64,000 nucleotides of DNA, taken from assembly GCA_016758965.1 (NCBI GenBank), contig JAEPRB010000211.1, forward strand, positions 1 through 64,000, written 5' to 3'. Position 1 is the first letter of the stretch. Every line of letters starts with the position of its first letter. A program made the translations under genes and the position numbers. Shown here piece after piece: positions 46,060 through 56,990 of this stretch. The stretch comes from Circinella minor. Lineage: Eukaryota > Mucoromycota > Mucoromycetes > Mucorales > Lichtheimiaceae. The notes beneath the pieces are model-generated. The model saw only the letters and a list, made by a program, of their open reading frames with translations. It was not told the origin of the DNA and searched no databases.

Positions 46060-47215
46060 TTTATATTTTACATACCTCAATGGTTCAAAAACCATTCACT
46101 GCGCCAAAAATGGACGAAACTGTGAGGGAGTCGCCTCAACCTAGTTATTAATAAAATATATAATAAATGTTTTATTAGTTGTCACAACATTAATTACAAG
46201 CGTTAATATTTCTTTATTCATGTACTTAATTCAACATACCTCTAACAAAAAAAACAGCAAAACTGAAGAAATAAATACGGAGCAAAAATGAGGGAGGAAG
46301 GGAACCAGCCCAACATCGACCTATATATATATATAAATACGGATGATGATAAATATGATTAGTAACTACAATATCATCTCCGTTAAACATCCTTATCCGT
46401 ATCCATGCCCATCTTCATAGTATATCTAAAGAATATTTACCTCAATGGTGATAGCAAAAATTTTAAATAAATAGGGTATAAAACCAAAAGAAGGGTATAT
46501 GAGGGAGCCAGCTCGACCTATATATATGAATGTGAATTATAATAATAATGATCAGTAACTATAATATCATTTTCATTCATCACTCTATCCAGATCCATAT
46601 TATATATTTAAAATATTTACCTCGAAAACAACAGCAAAAATTTGGGTATATTCTAAGATGGGGTATCTTCTAAAAAAGGGAGCCAGCTCGACCTACATAG
46701 ATATAGATATGAGTCAAGTATAATCAGTAATGTAACTAACCAGATCAATTTTATTCATCATCCTATCCATATCCATAATATACTTGAAGAATATTTACCT
46801 TAATAATAGTAGCAAAAATGTTTAATAAATAGGGTATGATAAAAACGAGGGTATGAAAGAATATATACAAGAGGGAGCCAGCTCGACCTAGATACGTATA
46901 TGAATAGCACAATAAGCTTATGATATTAGTACACTACAAATTTAACCACTGTCATCAATTTCTCTATACCCGATAAAGTAATTACCTCAGAAAAAATATG
47001 TACAAAGAAATGTGAGGGAGTGAGCAAGCTCAACTGCAACCTAAATAAAAGAAAATTTACATATTAGAACTAGTAAATTATTGACACCATCATTTCTCTT
47101 TTCCACTTTCAATCCATATACTCAATTATATTTACCTCTAAAAAAACACCAACTACCGAACTGCACCAAAAAAAAAGAAAGAAAGAAAAGGGAACGCGAA
47201 GGGGAACGAGCCTAC
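46060..47215 (-). repeat. Array of repeated exon-like cassettes
   Basis: On the minus strand a cassette recurs about seven times, spaced roughly 120-200 bp. It starts after an AG (TATATAG or similar) with GTCGAGCTGGCTCCCTC and ends GAG or AAG before GTAAATATT-type donor sequence. Clear starts are near 46518, 46693 and 46888, with diverged starts near 46321, 47041, 47211 and 46143; donors are near 46067, 46238, 46437, 46616, 46794, 46981 and 47135. Cassette lengths run from about 55 to 89 bases and several are open in the phase VELAPS/VELAPF plus a hydrophobic segment. Others hit stops. The cores and splice-like edges are the conserved parts; the intervening sequence diverges more. Confidence 0.6.
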
Positions 47216-47329
47216 AAAAAAGAAGATTGTTGTATTAATATTCAATGTCTTAACATGTTTTATATTCAATTCATAATAACAATATAAAAAGTTACTTACC
47301 AAAAAAAAGAAAAGAAAAATAAATGATTT

Positions 47330-47633
47330 TTTTTAGGGTTTTAAAGGTTTTTTCGATTTTTTTTGGAGGTTTTTTAAGGTTTTTATACTTTTTTTTTTGG
47401 AATTTTTGTTGGTTTTATGTTTTCTAAATTTTTAAACAAGAAAGAAAAAACGGGTCAGTAACAAGTTCTTTTTTTTTTTTTGACAAGTTAAAAACATGTT
47501 TTAAACAAGTATTATGAAACTTACTTTTGTGGGTTTTTCAAGATTATAAAAGTAAAATCACTACAAAATAGAACAATTATAATTAAAATACACAATAAAA
47601 TGGGTTTCTTTTTTGTATGCAATAAAACAAAAA
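47330..47633. repeat. 3' flank of the acidic-tail gene, shared with 38840-39085
   Basis: Matches the flank of the broken paralogue in several blocks (TTTTTGTTGGTTTTATGTTT, TTAAACAAGAAAG, TGTTTTAAACAAGTATTATG, AATAGAACAATTATAATTA). It has T-rich runs with TTTTTTGGAGGTTTTTTAAGG motifs. No coding capacity. Confidence 0.65.
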
Positions 47634-48482
47634 TTACCTCCTCTTTAGAACCAAATTGATGTGGCATTGGGGGGGGAGGATATCCACCTCCATATCCCCC
47701 TCCCACCAATCCACATCCATATCTTCTTTATCACCGAATTCCCAGTCAACTACCATCATATCATCATCATCTTCTTCTTCACCTTCTTCTTCTTCACTAT
47801 CTTCTTCATCATCATCGTCTTCTTCATCATCGTCTTCTTCTTCTTCTTCATCATCTTCTCTTTCTTCTTCTTCTTCTTTTTCTTCATCTTCTCTTTCTTC
47901 TTCTTCACTACTATCTTCAACACCGAGATTATAACTAACACCACAACTAAGACTATCAACACCATAAGTAATAGAGGCTACGGAACCAGAGGAACCTGAA
48001 GAGACAGAAGAGAGAGACGAGACGGGCAAAATAGGTGACAGGGTAGGAGAGTAGGCTGGCGAACCTGGGAAAGAAGAGCCAGGAGAGAGAGCGGGGAGAG
48101 TGGAGAGAGATGAGAGAGAGGAGTTGACGGAAGAAATGTGGAAAAGCGGAGGAGAAGAAAGAGGTGAAGTGGGGACGGAAGAATGAGGACAACCAGGAAC
48201 AATAGTAGCAGCACCAGCTACAGCGAAACCAACGCGAACAGAAGAGACCCGATGTCCACGGAGTCTGCTGCGTGGTGCAAATTGTTTTTTGGAGATGTCT
48301 TGCTTTTGAATTTTACGAAATACCGATCCCAAACCTGTTTGTACCCAGCCGGAGCTAGATACAAAGGAAGGAATGGGGGTTCGGCGAGGAGCATGAGGAG
48401 GACGATCGAGGAGCAAACGAATGCGTGATTTATGTGTACTGGTAACGGCAGCAGGAGCTGTAAGAGAAGTAGAGCGTGTCAT
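47634..48482 (-). CDS. Unrecognised protein with acidic tail and conserved C-terminus
   Basis: Single frame of 282 residues from the ATG at 48482. Residues 1-90 are basic (RIRLLLDRPPHAPRRTPIPS, KKQFAPRSRLRGHRV) with one aromatic patch, SSGWVQTGLGSVFRKIQKQD. Residues ~100-190 are S/P/L-rich, and ~195-250 are nearly all E and D. The end reads VVDWEFGDKEDMDVDWWEGD and MEVDILPPQCHINLVLKRR. The same ending, also closed by TAA, is kept in the broken copy at 39086, which argues that it is real protein. GAGGTAATTTT at the stop could also act as a splice donor into the cassette array downstream. No domain recognised; a nuclear, chromatin- or RNA-associated role would be a guess from charge alone. Confidence 0.6.
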   Translation of the reverse strand: MTRSTSLTAPAAVTSTHKSRIRLLLDRPPHAPRRTPIPSFVSSSGWVQTGLGSVFRKIQKQDISKKQFAPRSRLRGHRVSSVRVGFAVAGAATIVPGCPHSSVPTSPLSSPPLFHISSVNSSLSSLSTLPALSPGSSFPGSPAYSPTLSPILPVSSLSSVSSGSSGSVASITYGVDSLSCGVSYNLGVEDSSEEEEREDEEKEEEEEREDDEEEEEDDDEEDDDDEEDSEEEEGEEEDDDDMMVVDWEFGDKEDMDVDWWEGDMEVDILPPQCHINLVLKRR

Positions 48483-51400
48483 ACTTGTAAAAAAAAATAA
48501 AAATAAAAGGGGTAAAAAAAGTGAAACAAAAAGAAAAAGAAAAAAAACGCGCCGCCATGGAAATGAATTTTTATTTTATAGCTGCATTACGGTTACCATT
48601 CCTTTGGATCCCGGCACACAGTCTAGAACCAACTATTTGATTACCACCTCCACATACACACAGGCTATACTCATAATAAAACTATTGCTACTTTTTATAT
48701 TGTAATGCCATATATTTATTATTATTGTGAAATCTTTTATAAAAAAAAAAGTAAAATCTCTTTATTCTTCATTTCAGAAAAAGAAATGTCACTTAACTAA
48801 TCTAAAACAAATAAAGTTATAAAAATGCACGGACCACTCTGGTTTTACCTGAACCTCAACTATTTTTTTTTCATTAATACCTTGAAATGAAGTAGTTTTA
48901 TCGAGTCACTCTAATTCTATGAAATGACCTCAAGTTAAAAAATAAGATGAAATGGCGTCTTTTAAATATGATTAGTTTCTTATGAACCACACCATTTATA
49001 CCAAGAAATAATATATTATTATACGGAAATAAAGCCATAAACCTTATTTTTCTCACATAAAGTTTAACAGGGATAAAGTATTAGAAATGGATGTCCTTGG
49101 TGATTACGAGTATCTCCAATAGAATATTAATAATGAAGCTTTTGTGTTTTAAAGTATTATACATTGTTAAATATAACTTTTTCATATGTTGAAAGCTGCC
49201 TGAAACGCTGGGTTACCTCTTTAAACCGGAAGATCTTAAAGAGTATGACCTTTCGACGTGTTTATACTCATACCTACAACTATTATTGTTATCAATGATT
49301 TTGAAAAAGTAGTCTTAATATTCTTTGATGATTTTCATATGAACAGTGAAATTTACTACCACTGGTATATAGTTACTTTCTCACTTGGATATTAATTGAT
49401 CGATAATAATAATGAGTTCCATTTTTAATGCTGATTACGTGCCTATTGTACAGATCATTGATTGGACACAAAGATTGAGTTTGACATTATAAAAAAAGTT
49501 ATTCAGATAATCAATTTTATATTAGGATTGACAAACTATTCATCTTATATTGTTATATTTATTTACATTCATTAAACTAAATACTTTAATCTGTAATCAA
49601 CTAATGCCTATTTTTCTATTGTACGATTGGGGTTGAAACCAAAAGGTACTATATCGTACTTGGATCTTCCTTTTTTTTCCCTACTACTGTATACGGCCAG
49701 CAAATCCAACTATATTTTTTTTTTTTACTTTGTATTTTTTTTTGTTATATAAATTATTTTGACAATATCATATCATATACGTAGAAAAAAGAAACCACTT
49801 TCTCGGAGCCCTTTTATTTCTTAGAATTATACATAATTTAGATAGAAAAAAGTATAGCACGCCCTTTTTTTACGATGCATAATCAAAACACAGCATAATC
49901 AAACTCTCTTTTTTTTTTTTTTTTTGTTAATGGAGAAAGAAACGCTCAAGGTGCTTGTTTGGCTTTTAGTACAAATAATTTTTCAACCAGAATAATAGTA
50001 GACATCATTTTAGTAATATACAAAAAAAGTTCAAAGTAAAAAAATATTATGGATTGGTTGATAATACCTAGGTTATCAATAAAACAGTCTTCTACAATAC
50101 TAGTTGTGAAGTATGTCTGTTGCAATGTTGTAGGCGAGAAAATTGGCAAAAAGAGCTAAACATTAAACAGTATTAGGCGAAATGGTTGTCGTATTATTTT
50201 GAGTTAAGTTTAAGTAATTAATAGTGTATTTAAAAATGGTATCTAATGAGTCAGTGTGATAAAATCCTTGTCAGCGACATTGCGGGAATAGTAGTAGTAC
50301 TGTACAATGATTAGGAATATCTTTGTCCATTCAATTTAAGTTCATGACTAATACACTAAATCCGAGGAAAAATGACCTCTGACCACCGTCGGCCATATTT
50401 TTCTTGTCTTGTTGAAGTAATCCCGTTTATGATATTCACAACTTGGTTTTGAGTTCCTCATAGTGTTACACTGTAGCATCACAAGCTTACCGAATATTTT
50501 TTGCTTTACGCTCTGCATATACATGTACACGTGGCACTCTCTTACTCTATTCATCAAATTTATTCGTGTCATGCTTTTTAGGAATACTACGGTATTATAA
50601 TTGCATGTAATCTTGATTGTTACAAAAGCTCAATAAATGTACGTATCATCAAAAAGATGTATTTGAATATAATATACATAGCATTAATCAACATTCACAA
50701 CAATATTTTGATTTAAGTTATATTGTACGTATGATATATGCGCCTCTCCGCCGATTTATGTTTAGAATTAGATAACCGTAGTATCAATAGAATCATAAAT
50801 GACTATGACCCAAACATCTTGGTATTAGATGGATTGTTGAGTTCTCAAAATATGCAATTAAGTTAGATTTATTGGTAATAACTTTTGCTATGTTGAAACT
50901 ACTGTAAAATATATGAGGAATTGTGTCTTCTATTTTTATTTTTATTTTGATGTTAGAGGAAAAAAGCTTACCATTGAGATTATTCTAATTATTTGCTTTT
51001 TAATAATAGTTTTAAAATTTATATTTATTTAATGGAAGACTTAGTGGCCTGCGCCTTTGGCCATATGGTTGCTTCCTTGCGGATCGGACGCTTAGAAAGA
51101 TAAGTATTAAAAGAGAGAGGAGAGTGACTTCTATAACTGAAAACCCCTAGTAAGGGGAAACGTTATGCTTGTGTAGGGGTATGAGATGAAGAGTGACGAG
51201 ATGTATTATGCGAATGTAATTAATGAAATATATATATATAGTGTAATAATGAAAAGGAGGAAGGGAAGAAAACAAATAAAAAAAACGGTATACGTAAGGT
51301 ACATCCTGGCTTGTCCAAAGTTGAGATATCGCCGGGTAATAATATTGTCACCAATGAGGCCATCAAAATTCTACCAGATAAGTCTGTGAAATACTATAGA

Positions 51401-53976
51401 AATTTATTATACGTATATTTTATAAAAGAAAGATGAAAAGAGATGATCGTATATGTGTGTATAGTATCAAGAAGTACTCTACTCTTTTTCTTTTTCTCTG
51501 TTGCTTGATTTTCATAGTGCCATTTGGTATTTCTGCTATTATTTCCCCAGTATTTTCTGAGAGCCTGGTTCTATTCTTTTTATTAAAAATGGTGGATAGG
51601 GTTATAATTTTACTTGGTTGCGATTCAACAAGAGCCTGGAAATGATCGGAATCTTTTTCGATATCGATGATAGTATCTACATGCAATGACAGCTATTTTT
51701 CTAGTTTTATTGGTGTTTTTATAGCTATTTGTTTTTTATCGAGTGAAAAAAATGGAACAGTAACGAACCTCGTGTAACCATAATTCATCCACTTTTCTAG
51801 GTATGGTACACAATCTTTATCCCTTTGTTGAAATTTTGGGGTTTACTTAGTAAAATACGTAGCATATTTTGACAAAAATTTAAAGTAACAATATCTTCGG
51901 AATACTTCAATGAACATATATTACGGCTCAAAAAGTTTATAGCTTCATTTCTGACAATTTTTTGTCAATTCTTATTCCACCTCCATATTTTAACTCGAGT
52001 TTAAGTCAGTGTGTACCTTATTGGATGCTTCTGTTTCTATTTTTACTCTACCTCATCTCCATTGTACAATACTATAACCTTCAAATATGATAATTAATCA
52101 GAAAGAAAAAGTTGAATTATTACGTAGTAATAGCAAATCATTAAACAAAAATATATTATGTACGTACGTAATAGAAAACGTTCTATATTTTTACTTTAAA
52201 TTTCTTTATTAAACATATGTATGTAGGGTGATCCCAATTGATTACGTAAGAAGTGAGCCATTTTATTTCTGCTTTTATACGTAGGTCGAGAACTTTCGAT
52301 GTTTTTATGCCATAATCTGAACCGAGTTTATAGAATATTCTAGGCTACGTACAATAAAAAATTAACCTGTTAATGATCTCATGTTTCACACTTTTTACGT
52401 ATACATAATATACAATTTGGGAAATATTTATTTCAAGTGGGGCACTGCATTTTTGCTTGTATGTAACACTATGTATAAAAATAATGACGACCATTACAAT
52501 GGTTACAAATGTTATCATGATTCATTTTATATTTACTTTACAAAAGTAGATATCTATATATCTATTAGCTACATGAAAAAAAAACTGAATTCACTATGAT
52601 TTTTCTCTCCTCCTTCAGTTTTATTGGGAAACAGAAGATAATATTTTTTTTTTGACTTTATTATCTTATATATAAAAAAGATATATGTAATAATAAATAA
52701 ACTCACCACCTTCGGTACAAAAAGGTGGCACGATTAAGATACGTATTGTTTCACAATATCATTCTCTCACACGGTTAGCCAGAACAAAATATGTCCCAAG
52801 CTATATTAACGAGCGCGCGGACGTCATACAACTTACATAATAATTCATTTTAATATATAGTAAGTTTGGTTTTTTACCTATAACTGAATACAATATAACA
52901 TATCAATCTGTATATAGTTGATTTTATCTATTATATTTCTTGCATGGTTCTACTCGATCTACGTATACATACATATATATAATACAATGATAGGATCACA
53001 TTTTATTGTTTCTACAAATGACGAGTATCAGTACAACAAAAAAAATCCAAGAAATATATAGAAAGTAAAAAAAAAAAAAATACAAAATTCTCCTCTTGTC
53101 CATATATAGTCCGTATATTATATAAAAAATATTGATTTCTAATGCCTATTTTATATATGTAGAAAATTATATTCATCTTGATACTTTATACTGTTGAATG
53201 GCAATGATTATGATGATGATAAAGCACATACATAGTGACCCAATTTTTTTTATAGTGAAAAGCTATATTGCTATTTGGATCACCATTTCAAGTTTTTTTT
53301 TTTTTTTTTTACCAAGAAAATCTCACGTGGGTGAATTCGTTAATGTGAAGTACAGTATAATGTAAAATTATGTAGTAAAAGGTATCAAATTATTGGGGGA
53401 GGGGATCTGTTGGCATATCAACCACTTGTTTCTTTATTAATGGACGTCATCCGATTTAATTTTTTTGTGCTATGTATAAAGAAATAATTACGTATTTGTT
53501 TTTACTACATAATCTATTATTTGAACTTTAAAATAATATATCTATTAACGATGAATAATGGGCGTACATTATTTTTATTATTATTATTATTATTATCGAT
53601 CATAAGATATGATAAAAGAGAAAGGTGGAAAAGATGATGAGAAAGCTTTTGAAAAATTTAATAAGAACAATAAGAATAAATTATTCACTCAAATGATTAT
53701 TGTCCTACATAATTTTTAATCCTGGTTCGTTTCAAACGTACCTTTTTTCTTTGAAACTTGTAGAAAATTATAGAGATAAGAGGGGAAGATTTGAATAGGT
53801 TCCACAAGCAAGTTCGTGTCTCGGAGTAAAATAAAATTTAGCAGGTTTTTTTTTTTTTTTTTTACTTTTTGTGTTCTCTTTTTTTCTCTTACACCTTTTT
53901 TTTTTTTCAACCCTTAACTTTTTACTTTTTACACCCTTGCCATTTCAACGAAAAAAAAAAATAAATCTTTTATAAA
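48483..53976. other. Long intergenic stretch with little recognisable
   Basis: About 5.5 kb of AT-rich DNA. A minus-strand frame at 51420-51686 (SQPSKIITLSTIFNKKNRTR, LSENTGEIIAEIPNGTMKI) has protein-like composition but no domain, and may be a fragment. A less AT-rich spot at 51036-51180 includes CCCCTA facing TAGGGG. A hairpin CCACCTT/AAGGTGG lies at about 52706-52728. No tRNA or convincing gene. Confidence 0.4.
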
Positions 53977-55559
53977 ATGGCAAATTCATTTCTTTTAGAA
54001 ATGTCAGGGTTACAAACTCCTGCAAATATAACCCTAGGAACATATGCTGAAGATGGTCATACACAACCTACACTCGATTGGAGAAATGTTGCCGTTGCTT
54101 CTGGATTTATTCTTGTCAACGGTAAAGTGAATAAATATGTTTTTTTTTTTTTTTTTTTTACAGAACCTCTTTCAAAGAGTGAGATTCACATACACAGAGA
54201 GAGAATAAAATTATAGTAACTGTTTGGGGGTTACCAATAATATTTTTATTTGTTCTATGAAAATAAATGCTTTTTTTTTTCTTGACTAACTTATTGATAA
54301 ATCTACTTTTCATTAATAATATAATTAGGTATTATGTCGATTATGCTTGGATTAAAGTTAGAAAAATCACTTATTATTGCATCCATTCGATGTCTTGTAC
54401 AACTTACTATCATGGTAAAAAAGAGAATATTGTATTCTATAGAAAAAAAAAGAAAGGGATTTTTCTTTTCTGTGTGTGTGTGTGTGATGTAATAAATGCG
54501 TATACTAAACATGTTGTTGGTTGCATGCATTTGCATAATATCTATTTTTGATTTTTATAGGGTTATATCCTTGAGGATGTATTTAAAGCTCGACATCCAG
54601 CCATTATTATGTTAATGACATGTAGGTTTTATTATAATTATGTTGAACTCAGAATCGAAAAAGCATGAAAATAAATAATTAAATTTATATTGTACCATTC
54701 AACAGGCGTGTTAATTCTACTCGGTACATATGAAACTGTATATAATAAATCCAAACAGACTTTCCGTGGCATGGTAAATAAATTAATAATAATAGTAATA
54801 ATAATAAAATTTAGCAACAATAATTAAGTAAACTAACAAATATTTTTTTTTTTTTTTTAGTTTTTGGCAGTATTATTATCCACGGCATTTTCCACTCTTT
54901 TAATCGGCATTATTGGTAGTAAATATGCTATGGAACAACACCCTTTTTGGATTCCAGAAACCTTTATCCCTACCATGGGTATGCTCTTGGGTAATATGAT
55001 GAGTGGTATGGCTGTTGCATTAAGCAGTTGTTTATCCAGTGTTGGATCACGTAAAGAACATATCGAAACCTATTTAGCTTTTGGTGCAAGTCGTTGGGAA
55101 GCTGGTCAATCGATCGCCATTGAAGCTGTTCGATTAGCTATGTTACCTACAATTAATCAAATGTCAGTCATTGGTTTGATTTCTATCCCGGGTATGATGA
55201 CAGGTCAGATTTTGGGTGGTGCACCAGTCATGAATGCAGTAAGATACCAGCAGATCATTATGTTCTTGATTTCTGCCAGTACTGCATTAGGTGTATTGAG
55301 TGCTGTCGTAGCATGTATTCGTGTCATGATTGATAATCGTCATCGTCTTCGTCCTGAACGTATTGTTAATGGTAAAGCAAGTATATTCCGTGATATTCGT
55401 GATTTAATAGTAGCCACATGGAAATTATTTGTTTATGTCATCTGTTGTTGTGGTAAACGTAACAAAAAAGATCAACAAGAACGTCGTGGATCCTATCAAG
55501 AAGGAGCAGAAGAAGATACTGATCATGAAGATGTTCGTCAACCATTGTTAAATAATTAA
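53977..55559 (+). CDS. UPF0014/FetB-type membrane permease
   Basis: Multi-pass membrane protein of the UPF0014 family (bacterial FetB, plant ALS3/STAR2). Bacterial relatives partner an ABC ATPase in metal export. Five exons (53977-54121, 54329-54414, 54561-54621, 54706-54773, 54861-55559) sum to 352 residues. Conserved blocks: LIIASIRCLVQLTIMGYILE, MGMLLGNMMSGMAVALSS, YLAFGASRWEA, AMLPTINQMSVIGLISIPGM and MTGQILGGAPVMNAVRYQQ. The C-terminal ~60 residues are hydrophilic (KDQQERRGSYQEGAEEDTDH) and end in a PLLNN tail that may face the cytosol. No ATPase partner is nearby. Substrate in fungi unknown. Confidence 0.9.
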
Positions 55560-56419
55560 ATCATCATAACAACTATTTCTTAATAATAATTGTAATAGAA
55601 TATACTATTTCTTTCCTCCTCCCCACCTTCTTCTTACACTATTTACATATATACTCTCCCAAACACATTTTTACATATCCACTCCCTCCCCCCGCCTTTC
55701 TCACTACCACCACCATTTCAGTATACATATTATATACAACTCTTCATTCAATTCGTACACTCACACTCACACACATATATACTCGATATGAGATCCGCTT
55801 GTTTCTTTTTTCAAACAACACCCCCCCCTACTCTTTTTTTTCCTCATTATTATTATTCATATATCATTTCTGACTACTTTTTACTATATTTGATATACTT
55901 GGCTTGCATTTCATTTGTTTTTTTCTCCTACTTTATATATAAATATTGTTACTAATAAAAAAAAAGTTTATTTTTCTTTTTATTTATCTATTCATGGTTT
56001 GTTACACCATCAAAGTACAATGTTGAAAATTGGGGGGGGGGCGTGTTCTGTCATGCAAATAAAAATCAATTTATAAATTGAGTCACGTGAATGAAATTAA
56101 GTTATCAACTTTTTGAAGTGAAAGCCCTTTCCCAAACTATTAAATCATCTCTCTATTTATGCCATATATAGAATATTAAAATATTTAGACTGAGTACATT
56201 TCATCTTTTTTTTAATTTAATTTATAAATCAAATAACCTATACTCATTATTATTACTATACTGTATTATAATAAAAGGTCTTGGGGCATAAAAATTCGTC
56301 CTCCATCTGTTTTTTTTTTCCAGAATGTACGTAAAATTTCCGAAAAAGATAGGTTAAATGACCTATTTGTTTAGGTCTACTAAGTATTTATCAATATTGA
56401 AACTTACGTTTTTTAATTA
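55560..56419. other. Intergenic, 3' flank of the permease gene
   Basis: C/T-rich stretches (55610-55700, 55820-55850) and a run of nine G at about 56033-56041. No coding signal is seen. Confidence 0.4.
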
Positions 56420-56584
56420 TTGGATAAATTATTACGTATGGGTAGTGATGCTGCTATTCATTGAACATTGAGTAAATTGAAACCAATAACTGTTGTTGTT
56501 CATACAACAAGATCTGTTAGACTTAATATCAAACCAAAGTGGATGTTCATGAAACGAGGATCAGAACCTATTATTTATGAATAA
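56420..56584 (+). pseudogene. Orphan coding fragment with one stop
   Basis: One frame reads LDKLLRMGSDAAIH, a TGA, then TLSKLKPITVVVHTTRSVRL and NIKPKWMFMKRGSEPIIYE to a TAA. Composition is clearly protein-like and codon use resembles nearby genes, but there is no start or partner exon, and I do not recognise the source protein. Probably the 3' end of a duplicated or retrocopied gene. Confidence 0.5.
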
Positions 56585-56990
56585 TATCAAGCATGAATCA
56601 TACTTGATTGACAATTTTTTATAATGGTTGTATTGGTACGTATCTGAAAAAGGATTAAATACCAAAATATTTTTCTGAATTTAAATAGTAGTATAATATA
56701 TATATACATAGCTACATAATAAAATAGTCTAATAATATATAGATTATATTCATTTTTATTAAGTAAAACAATTCAAATGCGTTTGATAAAAAAACTCAAT
56801 ATTAATCTCACTTGGCTTATTCCCAATTCAACTACGTTCTGTATTAATCATGTAATTTTAAAAGTCCATTCATAGACAAGCAAAAGAAAACGGGCGGTAA
56901 ACCAAAAAAAAAAAAATAATTAATTGAAAATAATCCCCCATTTTGTTTTTTTTTTTTTTTTTTTACTTCCCACTTTTTTTTTTCTTCGAT
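56585..56990. other. Leader/promoter of the fusion gene
   Basis: AT-rich, ending in T tracts right before the ATG at 56991. The frame is open upstream to 56943 only because of the T run (poly-Phe), so that extension is not used. Confidence 0.45.

Noticed and set aside
47656..47999. Plus-strand poly-Ser and poly-Phe ORFs
   Set aside because: Antisense shadows of the Glu/Asp-rich tract of the minus-strand gene at 47634-48482.
56943..56990. Earlier start for the RluA/HemK-like fusion
   Set aside because: It would encode mainly Phe from a T tract; the ATG at 56991 fits the start of the S4-like region.
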